A stretch of 40,448 nucleotides of DNA from an uncultured Gammaproteobacteria bacterium (GTDB taxonomy: Bacteria; Pseudomonadota; Gammaproteobacteria; CAMYKB01): positions 1-40,448 of the forward strand of contig CAMYKB010000034.1 of NCBI GenBank assembly GCA_947258875.1. The letters are read 5' to 3'. Shown one piece after another: positions 1 to 8,881 of the stretch. How positions within the stretch are numbered: the stretch's first letter is position 1; every line of letters starts with the position of its first letter. The notes under the pieces are model-generated. The model made no database searches and was not told the origin of the DNA. It saw nothing but the letters and a program-made list of their open reading frames with translations. Position numbers and translations under genes: made by a program.

Positions 1-60
1 ACAAAAGCGCTTGTCTGACTGGGTTCCATCCTTAGGTCCGTAATCGGCACCTCCATGTGC
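1..60. repeat. Degenerate dispersed repeat, copy A
   Basis: This stretch aligns with 5441-5503, allowing one 4-base gap. About 78% of the aligned positions match and most differences are transitions. Shared blocks include CTGACTGGG, ATCCTTAG and TCCATGT. In the other copy the aligned ATG is the start codon of a small membrane protein. Here no matching reading frame follows, so this may be a decayed copy of that gene's leader or part of an unclassified repeat family. It starts at the window edge and may be incomplete. Confidence 0.45.
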
Positions 61-67
61 CACTACT

Positions 68-129
68 CCCGTTTTCACGGGAACGACGGGATGGGGTTTC
101 AGTGTTGTCATCTCCGCGAAAGCGGAGAT
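68..129. repeat. Two small palindromes downstream of the DUF1501 gene
   Basis: The first hairpin is CCCGT-TTTC-ACGGG at 68-81. The second is ATCTCCGC-GAAA-GCGGAGAT at 110-129, with an 8-bp perfect stem and a GNRA-type tetraloop. They lie just past the stop codon of the minus-strand DUF1501 gene and could stabilise or end its transcript. No T-tract follows the stem on the minus strand, so this is not a textbook terminator. The style resembles REP-like extragenic palindromes. Confidence 0.4.
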
Positions 130-178
130 CCAGTGGCATTAATAAAATTCGTATGACGCTAGCTACTATACTTTTCAG

Positions 179-1297
179 TCAGTTTGAAAACACGCCCGCC
201 GAATAAGGCCCTGAGAATCCCGGGAACACGGTATTGAGGTCCGCGCCTTCCAGGCGCTTGCTCAGAAGTTCGGCAAGCACGGTGCGCAAGTCGGTGGTGA
301 TCTTGAGATCTTCACCCATCTCGAGGTTGGCCGGTGCAAGGCCGGGCCAGTTGCTGACTACTTGCCCGCCGTTGACGCCACCACCGAGGAGATAGGCGAG
401 ACTCCCGGTACCGTGGTCGGTTCCGAGTGAGGCATTCTGTGCAACGCGTCGGCCAAACTCGGTGTGCACTAACACGCTGACACTCTGCATGCGCGAGCCC
501 ATATCGGTGTAGAACGCGCCCAGTGATTCGGCGAGTTCCGTCAATGATTGATTAATATAGTTCGGCAGGTTTTCGTGGTGGTCCCAGCCGTCGGAATCGA
601 GACAAATCACTTCTACCGGCAGATTGGACTTGATCAATTGGCCGGCCTGCAACAACTTGTTTCCGAGCACAGTGGCGGGATAGAGCGCACCGTTTTCCGG
701 CAGGATAGCGTCGAGATTGGCCGCCCCCAGTTCATCCAAGGCAGCGAGCGCTGCCTGCGCCGGCCCCTGGAATGGCACTGAACTGCGATACAAGTCCGCC
801 AGCACTGCCGGGTAACCAGAATCAATTATGTCCTGATCGAAGCCAAATTCATTGAGATTACTGATGGCAAGCGGCTCGTCGGCGCCGAGTAAGGACACCG
901 CAACATTACCGCTGATCGACACCATGCGAAACGCGGAACTCGAGGCCGGTGTACTGATAGACATGTGGCGCCCAAGCCAGCCGGTGGTGGGGCCGGCCTT
1001 ATCATCGACACCGCGTTCGACGAGACCTTGGGCAGAAAAGTGCGAACGCGAACCGTGGGGTATGCCGGTGGCGTGCACCAGCGCGAGGTCACCGGCATCA
1101 TAGATGGGTTTGATCGGCGTCAGTGCCGGGTGCAGTCCAAAGAAACCATCGAGATCAAGCACGTCGGCCGCGGGCACATTGATGGTACTGCGTTGGCTGT
1201 AGTAATCCGTGTCGCCATAGGGTACGAGCGCATTTAAGCCGTCGGCAGCGCCGCGCTGAAAAATACACACCAGGATGTCACGGTCGGTCAGTAGCAT
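179..1297 (-). CDS. DUF1501 family protein
   Basis: The 372-aa product has the DUF1501 signature: an N-terminal segment with FQRGAADGLNALVP (residues 13-26), a GIPHGSRSHFSAQ region near residues 78-90, GWDHHENLP near residues 240-248 and a TEFGRRVAQN...DHGTGS block near residues 279-297. DUF1501 is related to the sulfatase/alkaline phosphatase fold, but its biochemical role is not established. The ATG start lies 15 nt after the stop of the DUF1800 gene, so the two form an operon. DUF1501 and DUF1800 genes are commonly adjacent in proteobacteria and planctomycetes. This copy has no obvious Tat or Sec signal at its N terminus, unlike many relatives, so it either starts further upstream or depends on its partner. 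Confidence 0.85.
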   Translation of the reverse strand: MLLTDRDILVCIFQRGAADGLNALVPYGDTDYYSQRSTINVPAADVLDLDGFFGLHPALTPIKPIYDAGDLALVHATGIPHGSRSHFSAQGLVERGVDDKAGPTTGWLGRHMSISTPASSSAFRMVSISGNVAVSLLGADEPLAISNLNEFGFDQDIIDSGYPAVLADLYRSSVPFQGPAQAALAALDELGAANLDAILPENGALYPATVLGNKLLQAGQLIKSNLPVEVICLDSDGWDHHENLPNYINQSLTELAESLGAFYTDMGSRMQSVSVLVHTEFGRRVAQNASLGTDHGTGSLAYLLGGGVNGGQVVSNWPGLAPANLEMGEDLKITTDLRTVLAELLSKRLEGADLNTVFPGFSGPYSAGVFSN

Positions 1298-1312
1298 GAC
1301 TCAGCTTGTCTC

Positions 1313-2938
1313 CTATCGCAGTTGGAAGTACGCGGAACTGATTAATACCGCCGCTACACCGGGCGCCACCTGCTCAGATACACCCGATGGCAGGCTTTCA
1401 TTTTCGCCGACACCGGTTTCCGTCACTAGCCAGTCGATCATGGTGGCGCGATCCTCACTCGAGAGTGGACGCATCAGGATGTTATTCACCAGCGCATCGA
1501 TAATGGTTGCAATGGTATTCGCCCCGCCGAGGAGGTTGCTGTAGTCGATCTGAAACACATCAAACGCTGTGATGAAAGGCGCATAACTAAAAAACGATAG
1601 TCGCCAGCGATTCAGCAGGCCGCCGGTATTGGCCCAGTAGCTCTGCGTGTCGGGATAGCCATCGGGTGTTGGCCAGTAAAACGCCAGCTGGCCAAGGATG
1701 CCCTGGGCAAAAAAGAACAGCTGTCCGTTATCCGTGGGATAGGCAGTGTCCGGCGCCAGGGCGCGTATGGTACCGGCAAGGTACTCCGTGGGCCGGGTAA
1801 ATTTAAGGTCAGCAGTGTCGCGAAACGCGGGCGCGGCGAACAACGCGCGCAATGTGGTTTTGATATCGCCGTTGGATGCGCTAAACGCCGCGGCCACCGC
1901 ATCGACGCTGGCTGTATCCGGATCGTCACTAATAAACCGGCGGCAGAGTTTGCTGGCGATAAAGCGCGCGGTGGAAGGATGCGTTGCCAGAATATCAAGC
2001 ACCTGCTCAGCGTCACTCTGCCCACCACCTGCGGCGATGGGATTGCCTAGCACTACTTTCGCAGCAGTGTCATGCACTGCCGGGATATAGTTAAAGGTTC
2101 CGTAAGCGCCACTGGTGTCATCAGGAAAGCGAATCGACCAACCGGTGAAACAACGCGCCACTTCTTTAACATCCTCCTCGGTATAGCCGCCGTCGACACC
2201 GAGTGTGTGCAATTCCATCAGCTCGCGCGCGTAATTTTCGTTGGGCGCGGATGCGAGATTAAAAAAATTGTCGAGATAAAACAGCATTGCCGGGCTGCGC
2301 GCCGATGCCCCCAGCAAGTCGCGGAAGTTGCCGAGTGCGTGGCCACGGATCACCGTGCGGTCGTCTTCGGGCTTGAGTGTGGGGCCCAGGCCGTTCACCA
2401 GGTGGATGTTGAAGTGGTCGGACCAAAATTCCACCATCACTTCATACAGCTGGCGTTGACTGAAGATTTGCCGGTACTGTGACGCAGCGATCATCTGTTG
2501 CGCCACCTCGGCTATGTTATCGGGAAAACCAACGAGCAACTGTGCCGGGGTCTGCGTGGTCAGCGGGAAAAGCGTCTGGATGGTGTTCTCGAGGTCACCG
2601 TCATTGATCGCCTGGTAATCCAGTTGGCTCTCGAGGTAGGCATCGATACCCATGCTCTGGATGACATTGAGCGCATCGCGATGCACACCGAAGCTGGTGC
2701 GTTTCAGCGCGGTGTATTCCAGCGAAGCGGTAGGGATCGGTGTTATCGGTGGCAAGGGGTTGCCACTACCGCCGCCGGAGCCACAGCCGGGCAGTGTCGC
2801 TGTGAGCGCGGAGTAGCCAAGACCCATACCCATGATTTTCAGAAAATCGCGACGGCTGTGCACGCTATCGAGCAGGGAATGCAGATCCATGGAAGCAGGA
2901 TCGCCCTTAAGCTTGGTTTTAGGCAAACGTATAGGCAA
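1313..2938 (-). CDS. DUF1800 family protein with Tat-type signal
   Basis: The 541-aa product carries SRRDFLK near residues 28-34, followed by a hydrophobic stretch and LPGC at 49-52. This is a twin-arginine signal with a possible lipobox, so the protein is probably exported folded and perhaps lipid-anchored. A Gly/Pro linker (residues 53-65) follows. Family blocks such as RTSFGVHRD, NYARELMELHTLGVDGGY and ARCFTGWS are clear, and the C-terminal half has the usual WPTPDGYP motif. DUF1800 has no proven reaction. The start is TTG at 2938 with GAGGG about 8 nt upstream. An ATG at 2890, just before the Tat motif, is the alternative. It heads the operon with the DUF1501 gene. Confidence 0.87.
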   Translation of the reverse strand: MPIRLPKTKLKGDPASMDLHSLLDSVHSRRDFLKIMGMGLGYSALTATLPGCGSGGGSGNPLPPITPIPTASLEYTALKRTSFGVHRDALNVIQSMGIDAYLESQLDYQAINDGDLENTIQTLFPLTTQTPAQLLVGFPDNIAEVAQQMIAASQYRQIFSQRQLYEVMVEFWSDHFNIHLVNGLGPTLKPEDDRTVIRGHALGNFRDLLGASARSPAMLFYLDNFFNLASAPNENYARELMELHTLGVDGGYTEEDVKEVARCFTGWSIRFPDDTSGAYGTFNYIPAVHDTAAKVVLGNPIAAGGGQSDAEQVLDILATHPSTARFIASKLCRRFISDDPDTASVDAVAAAFSASNGDIKTTLRALFAAPAFRDTADLKFTRPTEYLAGTIRALAPDTAYPTDNGQLFFFAQGILGQLAFYWPTPDGYPDTQSYWANTGGLLNRWRLSFFSYAPFITAFDVFQIDYSNLLGGANTIATIIDALVNNILMRPLSSEDRATMIDWLVTETGVGENESLPSGVSEQVAPGVAAVLISSAYFQLR

Positions 2939-3098
2939 AACAACGTCCCTCGTAGTGGTTCAGGGTTTCTTCCTAGTGCCGCGAGTATATCTTAGATAAT
3001 GCATAAGGAGCAGACGCGCTTCACACAGTAGTTGCAAATTCCGACGGATGGCATAGTGCCGACCATGAGGGTTGGTGATACTGCTGCACCACAAACAC

Positions 3099-3146
3099 GT
3101 CATACCCGCACATGCCTATATCCCTATAGGCATGTGCGGGTATGAC
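3099..3146. repeat. Perfect 22-bp inverted repeat with 4-nt loop
   Basis: The arms are 3099-3120 and 3125-3146 and match perfectly. The arms begin GTCATACCCGC and end GCGGGTATGAC, with loop TCCC. It lies 40 nt after the stop of the asparaginase-family gene. On the minus strand no T-run follows, so I class it as an extragenic palindrome that may also block read-through or protect the 3' end. A related but partial sequence (ATACCCGCC...TTGACGGTG) is seen near 29391-29417, which suggests a repeat family in this genome. Confidence 0.7.
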
Positions 3147-3185
3147 GGTGGAGTTAAAACTGTTTGATTGCTGCCTGAATATTTC

Positions 3186-4127
3186 TTAAAAGCGCACGTT
3201 TGTTACACCACCCTGCTCTATCCAGCCGTGGATCATTTTTTTGGTGGTGAAGCCGCTGGCGCAATTGCCGTGTTTGTCAATCACAATCAAACCACCACGA
3301 CCTTTGACCTTTCGAATTAGATAGTCAATACCCGCTTTCGTGGCTTGATTGGCATTCATCTCTTTCATGTAGATGAAGTCGGAGATAGTTTTTGAGATAA
3401 CGGTACGCATGAAGTCTTCGCCGTAACCGGTTGCAGAGGCCGCGCAGGTCTCGTTATCGGCGTATACGCCGGCACCAACGAGTGGGGAATCTCCCACCCG
3501 GCCTATGCGTTTGTTCACAATGCCGCCGGTTGATGTGGCCGCGGCCAGATTGCCTTGCGGATCACGCGCAATGGCCCCGATGGTGCCATATTTTTGATCT
3601 TCACTATCTTCCTCGGCGTCATCGTGATCAAGCATGAGTTTGTGTTTGCGCTTGGCCTGCTTGAGTTGTTCAATCCGTTCGGGCGTGTAAAAGTAAGTTT
3701 CCAGTGCGCGTGGCATGCCACAGTGATCGGCAAAGCGCAGGGCGCCTTCACCGATTAGCATGACATGTTCACTTTCGCTCAAGACCAAACGCGCCAGTTG
3801 TATAGGGTTTGCGATAGCGTCTATTGCTGCAACGGCACCGGCGGACACATCACGCCCGTCCATGATGGCGGCATCCATTTCCACCTTGCCGTCCTCATTT
3901 AATACCGAGCCGTAGCCGGCATTAAACAAGGGGTCGTCTTCCAGAAGAGAGGCACAGGCTTCAACGGCCTGCAGCGCAGAGCCACCGAGCTGCATGACTT
4001 CACGGCCATGCTCAAGTACACGTCGCAGGCTTTCGAGATAACGCACGGCGGTTTTTTGATCCTTGACGTTATCCAGTGTTCCGGCGCCACCATGGATCAT
4101 GATTGAATAGTTATTGGATCGATTCAT
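3186..4127 (-). CDS. Isoaspartyl peptidase / L-asparaginase (Ntn hydrolase)
   Basis: The 313-aa product belongs to the plant-type (type 2) asparaginase / isoaspartyl peptidase family. These enzymes self-cleave before a threonine that becomes the N-terminal nucleophile, and they hydrolyse beta-aspartyl dipeptides and asparagine. Seen here: IHGGAGTLD (11-19), NAGYGSVLNEDG (69-80), MDAAIMDG (84-91), the autocleavage site YGTIGAIA with Thr182 as predicted nucleophile, TSTGG and RIGRVGDSPLVGAGVYAD. The acidic stretch just before Thr182 (DHDDAEEDSEDQ) is the usual disordered linker. The length is typical. It sits 9 nt after the ATP-grasp gene, so the two are probably co-transcribed. No strong ribosome-binding site is visible; translational coupling would explain this. 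Confidence 0.9.
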   Translation of the reverse strand: MNRSNNYSIMIHGGAGTLDNVKDQKTAVRYLESLRRVLEHGREVMQLGGSALQAVEACASLLEDDPLFNAGYGSVLNEDGKVEMDAAIMDGRDVSAGAVAAIDAIANPIQLARLVLSESEHVMLIGEGALRFADHCGMPRALETYFYTPERIEQLKQAKRKHKLMLDHDDAEEDSEDQKYGTIGAIARDPQGNLAAATSTGGIVNKRIGRVGDSPLVGAGVYADNETCAASATGYGEDFMRTVISKTISDFIYMKEMNANQATKAGIDYLIRKVKGRGGLIVIDKHGNCASGFTTKKMIHGWIEQGGVTNVRF

Positions 4128-4136
4128 CCAAAAACT

Positions 4137-5255
4137 TTAACAGAGTCGTGCTTTGAGCTCCATCTTCAATGCATCTTGATATTCCAGCGAGCCCGCCAGC
4201 AGGACCATCAACCTGCCTTCCAGCACCGTGCCCCAATTGACAAGAATAGCGCCTTCACCGGTTTTTTTATCAAATTCAATATCGCTGAGGTCAATCCTGT
4301 TCAGACTGCGGTATTTGGTTGCAAACGTAAGAGCACTCCATTCCGGGATTCCAAGTTTCTGGGCAATCAATGTCGGGTATGAAGCCCCGTTATAGCGGGG
4401 ATTACATTCGATGGCGGGAAAACGTAGCCCGCTGTCGGTTTGCATCACGGCCACATCAAACGCAAAAATGCCTTGCATGCCCTGATCCTTGAGCCATAGC
4501 GCCATCGGCTCGACGATATTCCAGGGCTCGTATCGTGCCGGTACACGATTACCCTGGTGCGCAAAGCCATCGAGTATTTGTTCGCTCGCGGCCAAGCGGA
4601 TGACCTCGTTGTCGACGATTTTGTATTGCATGTTCAGGAAGATATCAGTCTTGACTTCCTCCTGTAGCTGCACAGGAATGCCATTATTGAATTTTTCAAG
4701 GTTGCCCTTTAACGCGGCCTGGCCTTCACAGCGGTAGATACCTACCCCTGAGACAGAGATGGCTGCCTTGAGGTAGCAGGGATAGCTCATGCCTTGCATC
4801 GCAGCATCATCGATCTGGGTGACATTGTCAAAACACAATGTTTTGGGCACATCAACGCCTAACTCATTGGCGAGTTTCATGAAATTGTTTTTGGAGTTGA
4901 TGAATGCCACGGTTTTGTACCATTCAAAATCCCCCCAGTTATCACACTCATTGGGGCCGAAAAAAAACACCGATGGATGGTAGCCGACATGCAGTCCCAG
5001 CTGATTTAAGCCGACAGTCCAGATGACATCTTTGGTATGACTCAAACCTATACGATCATAATGTGCAGTAATGTCCCCCCATAATGACTTGAGATCACTA
5101 TGCAATTGGATGATATCCCATGGCTCGGTCATGCCTAATGCGCGGCCGGAATATAGATGATTACCCACAACGCCATCGGCGGTGCAATTCATGATGTCGT
5201 GGTTATAAATATACTTTTTTGCTAACAGGTGGTCGTGAGCGATGGCAGCTGACAT
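4137..5255 (-). CDS. ATP-grasp family ligase of unknown substrate
   Basis: The 372-aa product shows ATP-grasp features. YPCYLKAAISVSGVGIYRC (about 159-177) supplies the nucleotide lysine and glycine loop. LQEEVK is hinge-like, and FDVAVMQ...RFPAIECNPRYNGASYP (about 267-295) supplies the metal-binding Glu and Asn. ATP-grasp enzymes join a carboxylate to an amine, thiol or similar group through an acyl phosphate. The substrate cannot be read from the sequence. Its position directly before an isoaspartyl peptidase suggests amide or isopeptide chemistry on Asp or Asn, which is inference. There is no Mur-ligase domain, so it is not a cyanophycin synthetase of the usual type. AGAGG stands 8-9 nt before the ATG. 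It is the first gene of the pair. Confidence 0.75.
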   Translation of the reverse strand: MSAAIAHDHLLAKKYIYNHDIMNCTADGVVGNHLYSGRALGMTEPWDIIQLHSDLKSLWGDITAHYDRIGLSHTKDVIWTVGLNQLGLHVGYHPSVFFFGPNECDNWGDFEWYKTVAFINSKNNFMKLANELGVDVPKTLCFDNVTQIDDAAMQGMSYPCYLKAAISVSGVGIYRCEGQAALKGNLEKFNNGIPVQLQEEVKTDIFLNMQYKIVDNEVIRLAASEQILDGFAHQGNRVPARYEPWNIVEPMALWLKDQGMQGIFAFDVAVMQTDSGLRFPAIECNPRYNGASYPTLIAQKLGIPEWSALTFATKYRSLNRIDLSDIEFDKKTGEGAILVNWGTVLEGRLMVLLAGSLEYQDALKMELKARLC

Positions 5256-5440
5256 GGTGTATGCCCTCTATTTTTCCTCTGGATTGATCGAAAGTGTTGT
5301 ATTAAGTTTTGCAATAAATGGGCCACTCGTAAGTGTTTGTTTTTATGTACCTGGCTTGATGGAGCGTGCACAAATGCAGGGTAAACCACTTATAATTGCG
5401 CTAGATTGGTGCAGTATCCGGAGTGTCCGCTAATGTATTA

Positions 5441-5503
5441 ACAAAAAGATGCGCCTGCCTGACTGGGCTTTATCCTTAGATTCGTAAACGGTATATCCAT
5501 GTC
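5441..5503. repeat. Degenerate dispersed repeat, copy B, leader of the small membrane protein gene
   Basis: This is similar to 1-60, with a 4-nt insertion after ACAAAA relative to that copy. The repeat ends at the ATG of the following gene, so it forms that gene's leader. No transposase, terminal inverted repeats or target duplication were seen. Bases 5256-5440 before it hold the promoter region of the minus-strand ATP-grasp gene and nothing else I can name. Confidence 0.45.
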
Positions 5504-5678
5504 TACAAATAAACCTGCAAACAAAATCATCACCTACCTACTCTTGACGGGTTTAATGGTGGTGACTTTTGTGTGCGCTCTGGCGATCAATACCAACACC
5601 TACAGCAGCTTGGCATGGCTAGTGCTGCTGGCTATGAATATGGGCCTGCTGATTTACATCATGACAACGGAAAAATAG
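5499..5678 (+). CDS. Small two-helix membrane protein, 59 aa
   Basis: An ATG at 5499 opens a 59-codon frame ending TAG at 5678. The product has a short polar N terminus (MSTNKPANK), a first hydrophobic helix at about residues 10-30, a polar turn NTNTYSS, and a second helix at about residues 36-54 ending MTTEK. This is a plausible bitopic hairpin in the inner membrane. No Shine-Dalgarno sequence is clear in front of the ATG. I do not recognise the family. It is convergent with the flavoprotein gene, 94 nt away. Confidence 0.5.
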   Translation: MSTNKPANKIITYLLLTGLMVVTFVCALAINTNTYSSLAWLVLLAMNMGLLIYIMTTEK

Positions 5679-5772
5679 ACTCAAAGACACGGCTGGCCCA
5701 CAAATACGGCGGGCGACGAAACCAAATCTTGCATTGTGCAGGCTCGCCATAAAAGCGAAAACACCGTCTACA

Positions 5773-6966
5773 TCAAACGTATTGGCCGGCACACCAGGCT
5801 GATGACCATGCCCACTGGAAATTATATCCGCCCAGCCAGCCGCTAACATCCACCACTTCACCGATGAAATACAAGCCAGGCACCGACCTGGATTCCATGG
5901 TTTTGGAAGATAGCGCATCACAATCGACGCCGCCGAGCGTGACCTCAGCGGTACGATAGCCTTCTGTGCCATTGGGTTTGATGCGCCACGCTTGAAGCTG
6001 CTCTGAAATAGCCAGCAACTGCTTGTGTGATAACGTTTTCAAGGTACTGGTAGCTAAAGGCGTTTCCACTAGGGCGCTGATCACGCGTTTGGGTAAAAAT
6101 TGGGTCAGCCAGGTTTTTAGTTGTTTTTGCGGGTGTTGCTGTTGCGCCTGTTTCAGTTGTTCAAGCAGATTGGCATCCGGTAGCAGGTTAATACTGATTA
6201 TTTCGCCGGGTTGCCAATACGATGAAATCTGCAATATTGCCGGCCCACTTAAACCACGATGGGTAAACAGGATATTCCCCCGAAACGATGTACGTTGGTT
6301 ACTGACAAGGCTGTCTATAGCAATACCGGATAAGGGAGAGAAACGTTGTTTATCTTCAGGCTGCAGCGTAAAAGGGACCAGACCGGCTGACGTGGGCCAC
6401 ACTTTAATCGCGAACTGCTCTGCAATTTTATAGCCTAGTGGTGTGGCGCACATCTTTGGAATCGATAAACCACCGGTCGCAACCACCAGTGACTGGGCAT
6501 GGTAACGTGTATATTGTGTATTAACCTGAAAACCGTTGGACTCTGGTTTTTCAATATGATTAATCTCGGTATTCAGTTCTATCACTGCCCCGGCCTGCTC
6601 GCTTTCGCTTAACAGCATATCGAGAATATCTTTGGAACTGTCATTACAAAATAATTGGCCGTGATCACGTTCGTGATACGGAATGTGATATTGATTAACC
6701 AACCCAATAAAATCCCATTGTGTATAACGGCTTAGGGCGGACTTACAAAAATGCGGGTTATGAGAAATATAATTCTCAGCACTGATATGGTTATTGGTAA
6801 AGTTACAACGGCCGCCACCAGACATAAGGATTTTTTTACCGGGCTTGTTGGCATGATCCAGGACGATGACCTTACGCCCGCGTTTGCCGGCCTCAATGGC
6901 GCACATCAAACCTGCTGCACTGGCGCCGATGATTAGAACATCTGTTTGGGTGGCTTTATCAGGCAT
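5773..6966 (-). CDS. HI0933/BaiN-type FAD-dependent oxidoreductase
   Basis: The 397-aa product has an N-terminal dinucleotide-binding motif (VLIIGASAAGLMCAIEAG, about 10-27) and the hallmark MSGGGRCNFTN (48-58) of the HI0933/YhiN/BaiN flavoprotein family. Further family blocks are VVATGGLSIPKMCATPLGY, FTHRGLSGPAILQ, TLGGVD and, near the C terminus, SVPGLYFIGEVVDVSGWLGGYNFQWAWSSA, which closes the FAD site. The fold and length are typical. The reaction of most members is unknown; some reduce bile acids or act on small ketones, so a precise substrate is not claimed. It stands alone on the minus strand. The last residues are AGQYV, a little shorter than in some relatives. Confidence 0.88.
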   Translation of the reverse strand: MPDKATQTDVLIIGASAAGLMCAIEAGKRGRKVIVLDHANKPGKKILMSGGGRCNFTNNHISAENYISHNPHFCKSALSRYTQWDFIGLVNQYHIPYHERDHGQLFCNDSSKDILDMLLSESEQAGAVIELNTEINHIEKPESNGFQVNTQYTRYHAQSLVVATGGLSIPKMCATPLGYKIAEQFAIKVWPTSAGLVPFTLQPEDKQRFSPLSGIAIDSLVSNQRTSFRGNILFTHRGLSGPAILQISSYWQPGEIISINLLPDANLLEQLKQAQQQHPQKQLKTWLTQFLPKRVISALVETPLATSTLKTLSHKQLLAISEQLQAWRIKPNGTEGYRTAEVTLGGVDCDALSSKTMESRSVPGLYFIGEVVDVSGWLGGYNFQWAWSSAWCAGQYV

Positions 6967-7059
6967 GTTAGCGGTGTTTCCGCACCCTAAGCTTAGGGCG
7001 AATTTCGGGAGCAGTCACTGCCCCCGAAATACCAGGCACTGAAACAGCAGCGATGTTGC

Positions 7060-8673
7060 TTATTCGTAGGTGCCGACTTTTGCTGTGTCTTGCTGGCTGG
7101 CAAGGTATTCTTCATAGGTGCCATGGAAATCCACCAGCTGCTGATCTCTGATTTCAATAATACGATCAGCCAGTGACGATACGAACTCGCGGTCGTGACT
7201 GACAAAGATCAAGGTGCCGTCGTAATGCTCCAACGCCATGTTTAATGCTTCAATGGCTTCCATGTCAAGATGGTTGGTGGGTTCGTCCATGAGCAGTACA
7301 TTGGGTTCCTGCATCATTAACTTGCCAAACAGCAGCCGGTTTTTTTCTCCACCGGAACATACCTTGACCTGTTTTTTAAAATCGTCCGTTGAAAACAATA
7401 AACGCCCCAGTGTGGCGCGTACGATCTGGTCATCGTGGCGGGGTTTGCGCCACTGGCTCATCCAGTCGAATAAATTCAGTTCACACTCGAATTCTGCGTT
7501 GCTGTCCTGAGGGCAGTAGCCCTGTGTTGCGTTTTCTGCCCATTTTATAGTGCCGCTATTGGCGGCAAGCTCTTTCATCAGGCAGCGCAGAAAGGTGGTT
7601 TTACCCACACCGTTTTCACCGATAACAGCCAGGCGCGTACCTGCCTCTAATATCATATTGCCGTTACTGAACAGGGCCTCACTGTCGAAACCGTGCCCCA
7701 GCTCTTCCAGGGTCAACGCCAGACGGTGCAGCTTTTTTTCCTGATTAAATCGGATGAATGGGCTGACACGGCTGGAGGGTTTGATGTCGTCCAGCTGTAT
7801 TTTTTCAATTTGTCTGGCGCGTGACGTCGCCTGTTTGGCTTTTGACGCGTTAGCCGAGAAACGGCTGACGAATTGCTGAAGCTCGGCGATTTGAGATTTC
7901 TTTTTGGCATTTTCAGACTGCAAGCGCTCGCGAGCCTGGGTGGAGGCGGTCATAAAGTCATCATAGTTGCCGGGGTAGATGCGCAATTCACCATAATCGA
8001 TATCTGCCATGTGTGTGCAGACGGCATTTAGAAAGTGCCGATCATGGGAGATGATGATCATGGTGCTCTTGCTTTCGTTGAGCACCGACTCCAGCCAACG
8101 GATGGTATTGATATCGAGGTTGTTGGTCGGTTCGTCCAACAACAGAATGTCCGGATCCGAGAACAGGGCCTGGGCCAGCAACACCCTCAGTTTCCAGCCG
8201 GGCGCAACCTCACTCATGGGACCGTAATGCAGCTCCTGAGCAATGCCTGCGCTCATGAGTAACTCACCCGCACGGCTTTCGGCACTGTAGCCATCTAATT
8301 CTGCGTAATGGACTTCCAGTTCAGCCACTTTCATGCCGTCGTCTTCAGACATTTCCGCTAACGCGTAGATACGATCGCGCTCTTGCTTTATCTCCCATAA
8401 CTCCGCATGCCCCATGATGACCGTGTCGATCACGTTGTATTCTTCAAAGGCAAACTGGTCCTGGTGTAATTTTCCCAAGCGTTCGTCGGGACTGATTGAC
8501 ACGTTGCCGGAAGTCGGAACCAGGCTGCCATCCAGGATTTTCATGAACGTGGATTTGCCACAGCCATTGGCACCAATCAGACCATAGCGATTGCCGTCGC
8601 CAAATTTGGCCGAAATGTTTTCAAACAAAGGCTTGGCACCAAACTGCATGGTAATGTTTGCGGTGGAGATCAA
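7060..8673 (-). CDS. ybiT: ABC-F family ATPase YbiT
   Basis: The 537-aa soluble ABC-F protein has two ATPase domains and no membrane segments. The first Walker A is GANGCGKST (34-42); the first Walker B is [13 protein letters not shown], followed by SHDRHFL. The linker region (QTSRAR-type charged helix with [21 protein letters not shown]) is the inter-domain P-site tRNA interaction motif. The second domain has [19 protein letters not shown] and [14 protein letters not shown]. The sequence follows E. coli YbiT closely along its length (for example [13 protein letters not shown] and [11 protein letters not shown]). ABC-F proteins act at the ribosomal E site to relieve stalled states. It is single on the minus strand, with about 90 nt to the flavoprotein gene downstream. 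Confidence 0.93.
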   Translation of the reverse strand: MISTANITMQFGAKPLFENISAKFGDGNRYGLIGANGCGKSTFMKILDGSLVPTSGNVSISPDERLGKLHQDQFAFEEYNVIDTVIMGHAELWEIKQERDRIYALAEMSEDDGMKVAELEVHYAELDGYSAESRAGELLMSAGIAQELHYGPMSEVAPGWKLRVLLAQALFSDPDILLLDEPTNNLDINTIRWLESVLNESKSTMIIISHDRHFLNAVCTHMADIDYGELRIYPGNYDDFMTASTQARERLQSENAKKKSQIAELQQFVSRFSANASKAKQATSRARQIEKIQLDDIKPSSRVSPFIRFNQEKKLHRLALTLEELGHGFDSEALFSNGNMILEAGTRLAVIGENGVGKTTFLRCLMKELAANSGTIKWAENATQGYCPQDSNAEFECELNLFDWMSQWRKPRHDDQIVRATLGRLLFSTDDFKKQVKVCSGGEKNRLLFGKLMMQEPNVLLMDEPTNHLDMEAIEALNMALEHYDGTLIFVSHDREFVSSLADRIIEIRDQQLVDFHGTYEEYLASQQDTAKVGTYE

Positions 8674-8793
8674 TGGCTTATTCCTGAATTAGTGCAAATA
8701 GAGACTTTTAAAAGTCGCGTACTATAGAGATTTATGGCTGCAAGGTCGAGTTAAACTGTGTGAAATCGTTATTCCTGATGTGTTTCCAGTCGT

Positions 8794-8830
8794 CATCCTC
8801 CGGCAACGCAGCAGCGGTTGCCGGAGGATG
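8794..8830. repeat. 14-bp inverted repeat in the ybiT/rhlE-operon intergenic region
   Basis: The arms CATCCTCCGGCAAC (8794-8807) and GTTGCCGGAGGATG (8817-8830) are perfectly complementary around a 9-nt loop. It lies about 50 nt after the stop codon of the minus-strand rhlE operon and upstream of ybiT. It could end or protect the rhlE-operon transcript, but no T-run follows. Confidence 0.55.
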
Positions 8831-8881
8831 CCGGGTTGGGCGGACATCAGTGGAACAAAGCCATTTAATTAATGAGCCAGG

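Noticed and set aside
3099-3146. Intrinsic terminator for the asparaginase operon
   Set aside because: Perfect stem, but no T-run on the minus strand; kept as an extragenic palindrome.
5242-5433. 63-aa frame upstream of the ATP-grasp gene
   Set aside because: Overlaps the start of the ATP-grasp gene on the other strand and lacks a ribosome site; probably the promoter region of that gene.
5619-5972. 117-aa minus-strand frame overlapping the flavoprotein gene
   Set aside because: Different frame of the flavoprotein; its sequence has no family pattern.
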